From Geodermatophilus marinus (GTDB lineage Bacteria > Actinomycetota > Actinomycetes > Mycobacteriales > Geodermatophilaceae): DNA of 64,000 nt. Shown here in pieces: positions 7,506 to 16,582 of the stretch (positions are counted from its first letter, which is position 1; every line of letters starts with the position of its first letter). The position numbers were made by a program, and so were the translations under genes. The DNA lies in assembly GCF_003428645.1 (NCBI RefSeq), contig NZ_QVQH01000018.1, positions 31,266 to 95,265 of the forward strand. The letters are read 5' to 3'. Below the pieces are notes generated by a model. It worked only from the letters and a program-made list of their open reading frames with translations. It was not told where the DNA came from and did no database searches.

Positions 7506-8342
7506 ATGGGCAAGCTCGAGGGCAAGGTCGCCCTGGTCACCGGAGCCGCGCGCGGGCAGGGCCGCAGCCACGCGGTCCGCCTCGCGCAGGAGGGTGCCGA
7601 CGTCATCGCCGTGGACCGGTGCGCAGACGTCCCCACCGTCGGCTACCCGATGGCCACCCCCGAGGACCTCGCCGAGACCGTGCGCCAGGTCGAGGCCCTC
7701 GACCGGCGCATCGTCGCCGCGCAGGCCGACGTCCGCGACAGCGCCGCGCTGAAGGCGGCCGTGGACGACGGCGTCGCGCAGCTGGGCCGGCTGGACATCG
7801 TGCTGGCCAACGCCGGGATCGCCAGCTTCGCGCCGGTCGAGGAGCTGACCGACGAGATGTGGGACGACATGATCGGCATCAACCTCACCGGCGTGTTCCG
7901 GACCGTCCGGGCCGCCGTCCCGCACCTGCGCGCGCACGGTGAGGGCGGGGCGATCGTGCTCACCAGCTCCACGGCCGGCATCAAGGGCCTGGCCAACCTC
8001 GCGCACTACGTCGCCGCCAAGCACGGCGTCGTCGGGCTGGTGAAGACGCTGGCCAACGAGCTGGCGCCGGACATGATCCGGGTCAACTCGGTGCACCCGA
8101 CGGCGGTCAGCACCGACATGATCCACAACCGCAAGACCTACGGGAACTTCGTGCCCGACAAGCCCGAGAACCAGGTCACCCGCGACGACGTCGAGCCGCT
8201 GTTCGCCGGCCTCAACGCGATGCCGGTGCCGTGGGTGGAGTCCGCCGACATCAGCAACGCGATCCTCTGGCTGGTCAGCGACGACGCCCGGTACGTGACC
8301 GGCGTGCAGCTGCCGATCGACGCGGGCTCGGTGATCAAGTAG
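7506..8342 (+). CDS. Mycofactocin-coupled SDR family oxidoreductase 1
   Basis: Short-chain dehydrogenase of 278 aa in the group with non-exchangeable NAD(P) that depends on mycofactocin as external electron acceptor. The cofactor motif TGAARGQGRSHAV is at 12-24; the extended loop after the second strand (about 37-60) is typical of this subgroup. The catalytic set is Ser154/155 (LTSSTAG), Tyr168 and Lys172 (HYVAAKHG). The ATG is preceded by GGAGGA at 5-6 nt. It heads a trio of paralogous SDR genes, the next start overlapping its stop by one base. The substrate is likely a secondary alcohol or carveol-like compound by family, but is not readable. Confidence 0.9.
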   Translation: MGKLEGKVALVTGAARGQGRSHAVRLAQEGADVIAVDRCADVPTVGYPMATPEDLAETVRQVEALDRRIVAAQADVRDSAALKAAVDDGVAQLGRLDIVLANAGIASFAPVEELTDEMWDDMIGINLTGVFRTVRAAVPHLRAHGEGGAIVLTSSTAGIKGLANLAHYVAAKHGVVGLVKTLANELAPDMIRVNSVHPTAVSTDMIHNRKTYGNFVPDKPENQVTRDDVEPLFAGLNAMPVPWVESADISNAILWLVSDDARYVTGVQLPIDAGSVIK

Positions 8343-9181
8343 TGCCCGGCCGGATGCAGGGCAAGGTCGTCTTCATCACCGGCGCGGGGCGGGGGATGGG
8401 CCGCAGCCACGCCGTCCGCCTGGCTCGCGAGGGCGCCGACGTCATCGGGATGGACGTCTGCGGGCCGATCCCGAGCGCGACCGCCCCGGTGACCACACCC
8501 GAGGAGCTCGCCGAGACGGTGCGGCAGGTGGAGGCCCTCGACCGGCGGATGGTCACCTTCCAGGCCGACGTCACCGACGAGGAGGCGCTGACCGCCGGGC
8601 TGGCCGACGGGGTCGCCCAGCTCGGCCGGCTGGACTGCGCCGTCGCCAACGCCGGCATCGGCGTCCCCCCGCACGAGGTCGCCGACACCCCCGCCCAGGA
8701 GTGGCGGGACATGCTCGAGACCAACCTGACCGGGGTCTTCCTCACCGCCAAGGCGGCGATCCCGCACCTCCGCGCGACCGGCGAGGGCGGGTCGCTGATC
8801 CTGGTCAGCTCGGCGCTGGGCCTGCGCGGCATGGCGAACGTGGCCTCCTACGTGGCGGCCAAGCACGGGGTCGTCGGCCTGATGCGCAGCCTCGCGCTGG
8901 AGCTCGCGCCCGAGCGGATCCGGGTCAACTCGATCCACCCGACCAACGTCGACACCCCGCTCATCCAGAACGAGAACGTCTACCGGCTCTTCCGGCCCGA
9001 CCTGGAGCACCCCACCCGCGAGGACGTCAGCGGCGTGTTCCAGGAGCTCAACCTGCTGGCGACCCCCTGGGTGCAGCCCGAGGACGTCAGCGAGGCGGTG
9101 CTCTACCTGGCCGCCGACGACTCCGGCCGGTTCGTCACCGGCACCACCCACCGGGTCGACGCCGGCTGGATCACCAAGTGA
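8342..9181 (+). CDS. Mycofactocin-coupled SDR family oxidoreductase 2
   Basis: Second SDR paralogue, 279 aa from the GTG at 8342 that shares one base with the previous stop; an in-frame ATG at 8354 is the alternative. It has TGAGRGMGRSHAV as cofactor motif and SSALGLRG plus SYVAAKHG as active-site segments. The extended NAD-pocket loop of the mycofactocin group is present. It differs from its neighbours around the substrate loop (NENVYRLFRPDLEHPTRED), so the three enzymes probably differ in substrate. Co-translation with the first SDR is likely. Confidence 0.9.
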   Translation: MPGRMQGKVVFITGAGRGMGRSHAVRLAREGADVIGMDVCGPIPSATAPVTTPEELAETVRQVEALDRRMVTFQADVTDEEALTAGLADGVAQLGRLDCAVANAGIGVPPHEVADTPAQEWRDMLETNLTGVFLTAKAAIPHLRATGEGGSLILVSSALGLRGMANVASYVAAKHGVVGLMRSLALELAPERIRVNSIHPTNVDTPLIQNENVYRLFRPDLEHPTREDVSGVFQELNLLATPWVQPEDVSEAVLYLAADDSGRFVTGTTHRVDAGWITK

Positions 9182-9201
9182 CCGCATCGAGAGGGGATGT
9201 C

Positions 9202-10035
9202 ATGGCAGGACGGGTGCAGGGCAAGGTCGCCTTCATCACCGGCGCGGCGCGCAGCCAGGGCCGCAGCCACGCTGTGCGGCTGGCCCAGGAGGGTGCCGAC
9301 ATCATCGCCGTCGACATCGCCGGGCCGGTCGAGTCGATCCGGATGTACCCGCCGGCCACCGAGGAGGACCTCGCCGAGACCGTCCGCCAGGTCGAGGCCC
9401 TCGACCGGCGCATCATCGCGACGAAGGCCGACGTCCGGGACAGCGGCGCGCTGAAGGCCGCGGTGGACGAGGGGGTGGCCCAGCTCGGCCGGCTGGACAT
9501 CGTGCTGGCCAACGCCGGGGTCTTCGAGCTGGAGCCGTCGCTGGAGCTCACCGACAGGGCCTGGCAGGAGATGATCGACATCAACCTGACCGGCGTGTGG
9601 AACACCTGCAAGGTGGCGCTGCCGCACCTGATCGAGGGCGGCGGCGGGTCGATCGTCATCACCAGCTCGACCGCCGGGCTCAAGGGGACGCCGAACACCA
9701 TCCACTACACGACCGCCAAGCACGGCGTCATCGGCATCATGCGGACGCTGGCCAACGAGTTCGGCAAGCAGGCGATCCGGGTGAACACCGTGCACCCGAC
9801 CGGCGTGGACACGGTGATGATCCAGAACCCCAAGACGTGGGGGCTGTTCACCCCGGACGACCCCGAGCCGACGAAGGAGAAGTTCACCGAGCTGTTCGAG
9901 ACGCTGCACCCGCTGCCGGTGGCCTACGTCGACCCGGTGGACATCTCCAACGCGGTGCTGTTCCTCGTCTCGGACGAGGCCCGCTACATCACCGGGGTGA
10001 CCCTGCCGGTGGACGCCGGCTACACGATCCGCTGA
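9202..10035 (+). CDS. Mycofactocin-coupled SDR family oxidoreductase 3
   Basis: Third SDR of the tandem set, 277 aa, ATG start with GAGAGGGG 5 nt upstream. The cofactor motif is TGAARSQGRSHAV and the active site reads SSTAGLKG and HYTTAKHG. The substrate-loop segment (NPKTWGLFTPDDPEPTKEK) is like that of many mycofactocin SDRs. Only 20 bp separate it from the second SDR, so all three form one transcription unit that ends at the long hairpin at 10062-10130. Confidence 0.9.
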   Translation: MAGRVQGKVAFITGAARSQGRSHAVRLAQEGADIIAVDIAGPVESIRMYPPATEEDLAETVRQVEALDRRIIATKADVRDSGALKAAVDEGVAQLGRLDIVLANAGVFELEPSLELTDRAWQEMIDINLTGVWNTCKVALPHLIEGGGGSIVITSSTAGLKGTPNTIHYTTAKHGVIGIMRTLANEFGKQAIRVNTVHPTGVDTVMIQNPKTWGLFTPDDPEPTKEKFTELFETLHPLPVAYVDPVDISNAVLFLVSDEARYITGVTLPVDAGYTIR

Positions 10036-10061
10036 GGCCGGGGCCCGCTGCGGCCGCCCGG

Positions 10062-10130
10062 GTCGAGGGAGAGGAAGCTACGCCCGCGTCGGGGCGCCCC
10101 TGACACGGGCAGAGCTTCCTCTCCCTCGAC
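10062..10130. terminator. Long hairpin between convergent genes (GGAAGCT family, copy A)
   Basis: Perfect 18-bp outer arms (10062-10079 and 10113-10130) enclose a second near-perfect 8-bp stem (10083-10090 and 10102-10109) and an 11-nt loop. It lies between the convergent SDR3 and PPOX genes and should act as a two-way terminator. Its 47-nt core (10073-10119) has the same layout as the element at 56203-56249. Confidence 0.75.
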
Positions 10131-10154
10131 CGTTCCGGGCCTCGCCCCCGGCGG

Positions 10155-10631
10155 TCAGAGGTCGACGACCGCGTTGTCCGAGGAGATCCGCTGCCCGGTC
10201 GCCTTGGCCTTGACGAAGCTGAACGCCGTCGCCAGCCGCCCACCGGGGGAGTCCCAGTACTCGGCGGTGTCGGCCTCCACGCGCACCAGCACGACCGACG
10301 GGTCCTCCGGGCCCTGCGGCAGCCAGGCCGACACGCCGGAGTTCCACAGCTGCTCCTTCTTCTCGACGTCGTGCACCACCACGGCGTGCCCGGTCAGCGA
10401 CACCCAGGTGCCGCCCGACCCGACGCCGACGTTCACCTGCGGCGAGGCCTGGACGTGCCCGATCCAGTCCGAGCCCTCCTCGGCGAAGAACCACAGGTCG
10501 CCGTCGAACTCGACCTCCTGCAGCGCCATCGGCCGGCTGGTGAGCTTCCCCCCGGGCGTGGTGGTGGTCAGGAAGCCGATCTTCTGGCCCTTGATCAGCT
10601 CGGCGACCTTGCGGGTGTCCTCGGCGCTCAT
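10155..10631 (-). CDS. Pyridoxamine 5'-phosphate oxidase-like (general stress) protein
   Basis: A 158-aa split-barrel flavin-binding fold of the general stress protein 26/PPOX-like group. Recognisable segments are KIGFLTTTTPGGKLTSRPMA, DLWFFAEEGSDW and WVSLTGHAVVV. Members bind FMN or F420, and the substrate is unknown. The ATG start overlaps the stop of the upstream YchJ-like gene (ATGA), so the pair is co-translated. It converges on the SDR genes and is probably not part of mycofactocin biosynthesis. Confidence 0.8.
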   Translation of the reverse strand: MSAEDTRKVAELIKGQKIGFLTTTTPGGKLTSRPMALQEVEFDGDLWFFAEEGSDWIGHVQASPQVNVGVGSGGTWVSLTGHAVVVHDVEKKEQLWNSGVSAWLPQGPEDPSVVLVRVEADTAEYWDSPGGRLATAFSFVKAKATGQRISSDNAVVDL

Positions 10632-11077
10632 GCGCGTCGTCCTCTCGTGCGGGATCGGATGTCGCCCGACCGGTGCCCAGCCGGGCCGCCCGCGAACCCC
10701 GGCGGCAGCGCGTCCAGGTAGCGCCAGGCACCGCCGTCCCGCACGAACCGGCTCACCTCGTGCTGCGCGCCCGGTTCCCGGTCGACGACCCACGACGCCC
10801 GGAACTCGACCGTGCCCTCCCCGGCCAGCAGCCCGCCGCCGGTGGTGGCCAGCACCTCCAGGCCGGTCCAGCGCACGGCCGGGTCCGGGTCGAGGGTGCG
10901 CGGGCGGGTGGACGGGTGCCAGGTGGCCAGCAGGTAGCCGGTGTCGCCCACGACGAAGGCGCTGTACCGCGACCGCACGAGCTGCTCGGCCGTGGCGGCG
11001 GGCGCGCCGGCGTGCAGCGGGCCGCAGCACTCGTCGTAGGGCGAGCCGGTGCCGCACGGGCAGCGTCGGGGCGTCAT
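10628..11077 (-). CDS. YchJ-like SEC-C protein
   Basis: A 149-aa protein with N-terminal Cys cluster RRCPCGTG and DECCGPLH (C6, C8, C17, C18), the zinc-binding SEC-C-like motif of YchJ. An NTF2-like domain follows (YSAFVVGDTGYLLATWHPST, then WRYLDA). YchJ proteins are widespread and of unknown function. The ATG at 11077 has no strong ribosome site; the stop overlaps the next gene start. Confidence 0.8.
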   Translation of the reverse strand: MTPRRCPCGTGSPYDECCGPLHAGAPAATAEQLVRSRYSAFVVGDTGYLLATWHPSTRPRTLDPDPAVRWTGLEVLATTGGGLLAGEGTVEFRASWVVDREPGAQHEVSRFVRDGGAWRYLDALPPGFAGGPAGHRSGDIRSRTRGRRA

Positions 11078-11119
11078 GCTGCCCCAGTCTGGACGCACCG
11101 GCGGGCGGGAGGGGTGCAG

Positions 11120-13063
11120 GTGGCGCGGTACCGGCGGCTGGCCGCACCCCTGCGGCTGGGCCCGCTGACGGTGCCCAACCGGGTGGTCTTCCCGGCGCAC
11201 CTGACCAACTTCGCCGTCGACGGCCTGCCCACCGCCCGCCACGCCGCCTACGCCGCGGCCCGAGCGGCGGGCGGTGCCGGGCTGGTCGTCGTCGAGGAGT
11301 CCACCGTCGACCCTGCCGACCGCCCGTACGAGAAGCTGGTCCGCGGGTGGGACCCGGCGGTCGTGCCCGCCTGGCGGGCGGTCACCGAGGCGGTGCACGC
11401 GCACGGCGTCCCCGTGGTCGCCCAGCTGAACCACAACGGCGGGCAGTCCGACGGGTTGCACACCCGCGCACCGGTGCTCGCCCCGTCCCCGGTGCCCGAC
11501 CCGCTGTTCGGCGAGGTGCCGCGCGAGGCCACGCCCGCCGACCTGCGCCGGCTGGTCGCCGCGTTCGCCGCGGTCGCCGGGCGCTGCGCGGCGGCCGGCT
11601 TCGACGGCGTGGAGGTCCAGGCCTCCCAGTCGGCCCTGGCCCGGCAGTTCCTCTCCCGGGCGACCAACCGGCGCACCGACCGCTACGGCGGGTCGCTGGA
11701 GAACCGCGCCCGCTTCCTCGCCGAGGTGCTCGCCGCGGTGCGGGAGGCGGTGGGGCCGGACCGGGCGGTCGGCGTCCGCCTCGGCGACGAGGAGGGCGCG
11801 GGCGGGGGGACGACGGCGGCCGAGGCAGCGGCCACCGCGCGCCTGCTCGCCGGGCGCGGGCTGGTCGACTGGGTGAGCACCACCGTCGGCGTCGCGACCG
11901 CGACCCTGGACCGCGTCGTCCCGCCGATGACCACCCCGACCGGCTACGCCCGCCCGTTCGCCGCCGCGGTGCGCGCGGCCGTCGGCGTCCCGGTGATCGG
12001 GGTGGGCCGCTTCCTCACCCCCGGCCAGGCCGAGGCCGCGCTGGCGGCCGGCGACTGCGACCTGGTCGGGGCGGTGCGCGCGCAGGTCGCCGACCCGGCG
12101 TGGGCGGCCAAGGCGCTCGCCGGCCGGGCGGGGGAGATCCGCCGGTGCCTGGGCTGCAACCAGGAGTGCGTCGGCGCGGTCGGCCTCGGCCGGGCGCTCG
12201 GCTGCGTGACCAACCCGCGGGCGGGCCGGGAGGCCCCGCTGCCGGTGCCCGCGCGGCGGCGGGTGCTGGTCGTCGGCGGTGGCCCGGCCGGGCTGCGGAC
12301 GGCGGCGACCGCGGCGCAGCGCGGCCACGAGGTGACCCTGCTGGAGCAGGGTCGGGTCCTCGGCGGGGCGGTGCGGACGGCGGCCGCCGGCCCCGGCCGG
12401 GGCGGGCTCCTCCCGCTGGTCGAGGACCTGGCCCGGGAGTGCGCGCGGGCCGGGGTGGCGCTGCGCACCGGCGTCCGGGCGACCGCCGCGGGCGTGCTGG
12501 GCGCCGCCCCGGACGCCGTCGTCCTGGCCACCGGCGCGCGGGCGGCCCCGCCCGCGTGGGCGGCCGGCGCCGAGGGCGTGCTCGACGTCCGGGACGTGCT
12601 CGGCGGGCGGGTGCGGCCGGCCGGCCGGGTGCTCGTGGTCGACGAGCTCGGCGGGGCGGCAGCGCCGTCGGTGGCCGAGCTGCTGGCCGCGCGCGGCTGC
12701 CGGGTGGAGCTGGTGACCGCGGCGCTGGTGGTCGGGCAGGACCTCGGGCCGCTGCTGGAGCTGCCGCGCTGGCGCCGGCGGGCCGCGGAGCTCGGCATCC
12801 GGCTGACCCCCGAGGTGGTGGTGACCGCCGTGGACGGCGGCACGGTCGCCCTGCTGCACCACCCGACCGGCGCGGTGCAGGCGCGGGCGGTCGACGCCGT
12901 CGTGGTGGCCGCCCCAGGCGTGGCCGACGACGCGCTCTGGCACGAGCTGCGCCGCGGGCCCGGGGACGGCGGCCCGGAGGTGCACCGGGTGGGCGACTGC
13001 CTCGCGCCCCGGCGGGCCTCGGCCGCCACCCGGGACGGCGAGCGGGTCGGCGCGGCGCTGTAG
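11120..13063 (+). CDS. Mycofactocin-system FadH/OYE-family oxidoreductase 2
   Basis: Second OYE/FadH-type flavoprotein (about 647 aa). It has an FMN barrel (LGPLTVPNRVVFPAHLTNF near the start), the 4Fe-4S motif CLGCNQEC with a later Cys in LGCVTNP, and the NAD(P)/FAD motif VVGGGPAGLRTAATAA. I prefer the GTG at 11120 because GGGAGGGG lies 6 nt upstream; the GTG at 11114 is possible. It is a distant paralogue of the protein at 5425-7335, with the same architecture. It stands alone on this strand between two minus-strand units. Its reaction, probably reduction of an enone or N-methyl compound, cannot be fixed. Confidence 0.86.
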   Translation: MARYRRLAAPLRLGPLTVPNRVVFPAHLTNFAVDGLPTARHAAYAAARAAGGAGLVVVEESTVDPADRPYEKLVRGWDPAVVPAWRAVTEAVHAHGVPVVAQLNHNGGQSDGLHTRAPVLAPSPVPDPLFGEVPREATPADLRRLVAAFAAVAGRCAAAGFDGVEVQASQSALARQFLSRATNRRTDRYGGSLENRARFLAEVLAAVREAVGPDRAVGVRLGDEEGAGGGTTAAEAAATARLLAGRGLVDWVSTTVGVATATLDRVVPPMTTPTGYARPFAAAVRAAVGVPVIGVGRFLTPGQAEAALAAGDCDLVGAVRAQVADPAWAAKALAGRAGEIRRCLGCNQECVGAVGLGRALGCVTNPRAGREAPLPVPARRRVLVVGGGPAGLRTAATAAQRGHEVTLLEQGRVLGGAVRTAAAGPGRGGLLPLVEDLARECARAGVALRTGVRATAAGVLGAAPDAVVLATGARAAPPAWAAGAEGVLDVRDVLGGRVRPAGRVLVVDELGGAAAPSVAELLAARGCRVELVTAALVVGQDLGPLLELPRWRRRAAELGIRLTPEVVVTAVDGGTVALLHHPTGAVQARAVDAVVVAAPGVADDALWHELRRGPGDGGPEVHRVGDCLAPRRASAATRDGERVGAAL

Positions 13064-13095
13064 CCCCGGCCGCGAGGGGAGGGGCCGCCGGCGGG

Positions 13096-13782
13096 TCAGG
13101 CCTCGCCGGCGTACCGCGCGCGCAGGCCCTCGACGAGCAGGTCCAGGCCGAACTCGAAGGCCGCGCCGTGCGGGTGGCGCACCAGCTCGGTGATCGCGGC
13201 CAGCAGCAGCGGCTGCCCGGCCAGGGCGCAGGCGCGCCGGGCGGCGGGGTCCTCGCCCCCGGGGGCCGGTGGCTGGCTGCGCCCCCGGTCGGCCTCCGCC
13301 TGCCACTCGACGGCGCTGCCGATCACGTAGGAGCCCAGCGCGAACAGCGCCTGCTGCGCCTCGCCGGGGCGCAGGCCCGCCGCCACCAGCACGCCGAGCA
13401 CCCGCTCGATGCCGGCGAAGCTCTCCGGGCTGGGCCGGTTGCCGGCCACCACCCGAGGCGCGTCCCGGGTGGCCACCAGCGCGGTGAACGTGCGCCGGGC
13501 GTCCTCGCGCAGCCACTCCCACCAGGGCTGGCCCTCCTCCGGGCCGGCGTAGACCCGCCCGGTGCGGCGCAGCAGCTCCTCGGCCATGAGATCCATGAGC
13601 TGCCGCTTGTTCTCGACGTGCCAGTAGAGGGTCGGCCCGGAGACCCCGAGCCGGGCGGCGACCCGGCGGAACGAGACCGCCTCCAGGCCGCCCTCGGCGA
13701 GCAGGTCGAGGGCGGCGTCGACGACGGCCTCGCGGGTCACCGCCGGCCGCTCCGTCGCCGTCCCCGGTCTCACGCTTGACAC
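13096..13782 (-). CDS. TetR-family repressor with TetR C-terminal domain
   Basis: Regulator of 228 aa with an N-terminal helix-turn-helix (LEAVSFRRVAARLGVSGPTL, then YWHVENKRQLMDLM) and a TetR_C-type drug-binding half. It is divergent from a two-gene ABC exporter, the classic layout for a drug-sensing repressor. The start is uncertain: GTG 13782 lies inside the inverted-repeat operator, while GTG 13773 gives a protein three residues shorter. Either way the two divergent starts are only 20-30 bp apart. Confidence 0.85.
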   Translation of the reverse strand: MSSVRPGTATERPAVTREAVVDAALDLLAEGGLEAVSFRRVAARLGVSGPTLYWHVENKRQLMDLMAEELLRRTGRVYAGPEEGQPWWEWLREDARRTFTALVATRDAPRVVAGNRPSPESFAGIERVLGVLVAAGLRPGEAQQALFALGSYVIGSAVEWQAEADRGRSQPPAPGGEDPAARRACALAGQPLLLAAITELVRHPHGAAFEFGLDLLVEGLRARYAGEA

Positions 13783-13802
13783 CCTAACGGTGTGAGAGGA
13801 CG

Positions 13803-14804
<1,002 letters not shown>

Positions 14805-14834
14805 CATGACCCGCTCCGCCGGAGAGGACGCACC

Positions 14835-15716
14835 GTGAGCACCCGTGACACCGCCGTCCCGCCCGCCGTCACCGAGCCGCAGCGGCTGACCGAGGTGCGC
14901 TCCGACCTCGGCCACGAGGTCCGGGCCACCTGGGTCGTGATGCGCCGGGAGCTCCTGCGGCTCCGGCAGGACCGGGCCCGCATCCTCACCATGCTGCTGC
15001 AGCCGCTGCTCTTCGTCTTCGTCATGGGCACCGGCCTGGGCAGCATCGTCGACACCGGCGGCGACACCAGCTTCCGGACCTTCCTGTTCCCCGGGGTGCT
15101 GGCCACCTCGGTGCTGTTCACCGCGGCCTTCGCCGGCATCAGCCTGGTCTGGGACCGCGAGTTCGGCTTCCTGCGCGAGATGATGGTCGCCCCCATCTCC
15201 CGCGGCGCGATCATCTGGGGCAAGTGCCTCGGCGGCGCGGTCGTGGCCACCGTGCAGAGCCTCCTGCTCCTCGCCCTGGCCGGCACCGTCGGCATCCCCT
15301 ACGCCCCCGTGCTGCTCCTCCAGCTGACCGGCTGCCTGTTCCTCGGGTCGCTGCTGCTCACCGCGCTCGGCGTCCTGCTCTCCACGCGGATCAGGACCAT
15401 CCAGACGGCGATGCCGGTCAGCCAGCTGCTGATCATGCCGATGATGTTCCTGTCGGGGGCGCTGTTCCCGATCGCCGGGCTGCCGGACTGGCTCGCCGTC
15501 CTCACCAAGCTCAACCCGCTGACCTACGTCGTCCAGCCGATGCGCTCCTTCGTGCTCGACCGGCTGGCGCTGACGGCGGCCGAGCAGGAGCGCCTAGTCC
15601 CGGTGATCACCTGGGCCGGCTGGGAGGTACCGGTCGGGGTCCAGCTGCTGGCCGTCGCCGTCCTGACGCTGGGGCTGGTCACCCTCGCCGCCCGGGTCTT
15701 CCGCACCACCGAGTAG
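14835..15716 (+). CDS. DrrB-type ABC-2 exporter permease
   Basis: ABC-2 permease of 293 aa with about six membrane segments (for example ILTMLLQPLLFVFVMGTGLG, FLFPGVLATSVLFTAAFAGI and VAVLTLGLVTLAARVF) and a cytoplasmic N-terminus. GTG start with GGAGAGGA 6 nt upstream. It pairs with the preceding DrrA-like ATPase, 30 bp apart. A 10-codon open frame (14806-14838) fills the gap and ends in GTGA overlapping this start. A hairpin repeat begins at the base after the stop codon. Confidence 0.88.
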   Translation: MSTRDTAVPPAVTEPQRLTEVRSDLGHEVRATWVVMRRELLRLRQDRARILTMLLQPLLFVFVMGTGLGSIVDTGGDTSFRTFLFPGVLATSVLFTAAFAGISLVWDREFGFLREMMVAPISRGAIIWGKCLGGAVVATVQSLLLLALAGTVGIPYAPVLLLQLTGCLFLGSLLLTALGVLLSTRIRTIQTAMPVSQLLIMPMMFLSGALFPIAGLPDWLAVLTKLNPLTYVVQPMRSFVLDRLALTAAEQERLVPVITWAGWEVPVGVQLLAVAVLTLGLVTLAARVFRTTE

Positions 15717-15773
15717 AAGGACCACCCTTCCCCCCACGCCTCGCAGGCTCGGCGCGGGCCCCTGAAGGGTGGC
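15717..15773 (+). repeat. Post-stop hairpin repeat (AAGGACC family)
   Basis: Begins immediately after the permease stop with AAGGACC. The outer arms GGACCACCCTTC and GAAGGGTGGCC pair almost perfectly around an inner CCCACGCC/GGCGCGGG stem. It is probably a transcription terminator shared as a repeat family with 4085-4142 and 44132-44348. Confidence 0.65.
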
Positions 15774-15810
15774 CGGTGGCGCCCGGGACGGGGCCGTCCC
15801 AGCGCGTCAC

Positions 15811-15816
15811 TACGCT
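15811..15816 (+). promoter_or_regulatory. Leaderless -10 box of mftE
   Basis: TACGCT sits 7 nt before the GTG start of mftE, the spacing expected if transcription begins at the start codon. No ribosome-binding site is seen. Confidence 0.5.
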
Positions 15817-15823
15817 GGCTGCG

Positions 15824-16519
15824 GTGAGCTCCCTCGCGGGTGCCGTCTGGCCCGAGCTGCCCGAGCGCCCGCTGCTGCTGGTGCCGCTGGGTGCGGTCGA
15901 GCAGCACGGCCACCACCTGCCGCTGGCCACCGACACCACCGTCGCCTGCGCGGTCGCCGAGGCGGCCGTGGACGACCTCCCCGCCGCGCTGCTGGCCCCG
16001 CCGCTCGCCTACGGCGCCAGCGGCGAGCACGAGGAGTTCCCCGGCACCGTGTCGATCGGCACCGAGGCGCTGGCCGGGCTGCTGGTCGAGTACGGCCGCT
16101 CGGCCTGCCGCTGGGCCGGGCGCCTGCTCGTCGTCAACGGCCACGGCGGCAACCTCGACGCCCTGCGGGCCGCCGTCCCGCTGCTGCGCTCGGAGGGCCG
16201 CGACGTCGCCTGGTTCCCGTGCGCCGTCGCCGGCGCCGACCCGCACGCCGGGCGCACCGAGACCGCGCTGATGTTGCACGTGGAACCGGGGTCGGTGCGC
16301 CTGGAGCGGGCCGTGGCGGGCGAGACCGCACCGCTGGACGAGGTCCTGCCCCGGCTGCGCGAGGAGGGCGTGCGCGCGGTCAGCCCCACCGGCGTGCTGG
16401 GGGACCCGGACGGCGCCTCGGCGGAGGAGGGCGCGGCCCTGCTCGACGGCCTCGCCGCGCGGCTGGCCGGCGCCGTCGCCCGGTGGGACGTCGACCCCGG
16501 CGGGCGGCTGCGGGGCTGA
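15824..16519 (+). CDS. mftE: Mycofactocin peptidase MftE (creatininase family)
   Basis: Creatininase-fold metallopeptidase of 231 aa that releases the crosslinked Val-Tyr core from MftC-processed MftA. Metal and catalytic motifs are EQHGHHLPLATDT near residue 27, HEEFPGT, and NGHGGN. GTG start, apparently leaderless. It is separated from mftC by more than 10 kb of oxidoreductase and transporter genes but is followed closely by mftF, so the biosynthetic set is split in two. Confidence 0.92.
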   Translation: MSSLAGAVWPELPERPLLLVPLGAVEQHGHHLPLATDTTVACAVAEAAVDDLPAALLAPPLAYGASGEHEEFPGTVSIGTEALAGLLVEYGRSACRWAGRLLVVNGHGGNLDALRAAVPLLRSEGRDVAWFPCAVAGADPHAGRTETALMLHVEPGSVRLERAVAGETAPLDEVLPRLREEGVRAVSPTGVLGDPDGASAEEGAALLDGLAARLAGAVARWDVDPGGRLRG

Positions 16520-16569
16520 GGGCGGCCGCCGGCGGGGGTCGGCCCGACCGGGGCCGCCGCCCCCGCGGT

Positions 16570-16575
16570 TAGGGT
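16570..16575 (+). promoter_or_regulatory. Leaderless -10 box of the cysteine hydrolase gene
   Basis: TAGGGT lies 7 nt before the ATG at 16583, matching the TANNNT leaderless pattern seen at several genes here; no Shine-Dalgarno sequence is evident. Confidence 0.5.
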
Positions 16576-16582
16576 TCCGGGC

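Noticed and set aside
10174..13779. A 1201-codon open frame on the plus strand across the PPOX, YchJ and OYE genes
   Set aside because: It is an out-of-frame shadow: low-complexity Arg/Pro/Gly-rich translation with no domain, crossing recognised genes on both strands.
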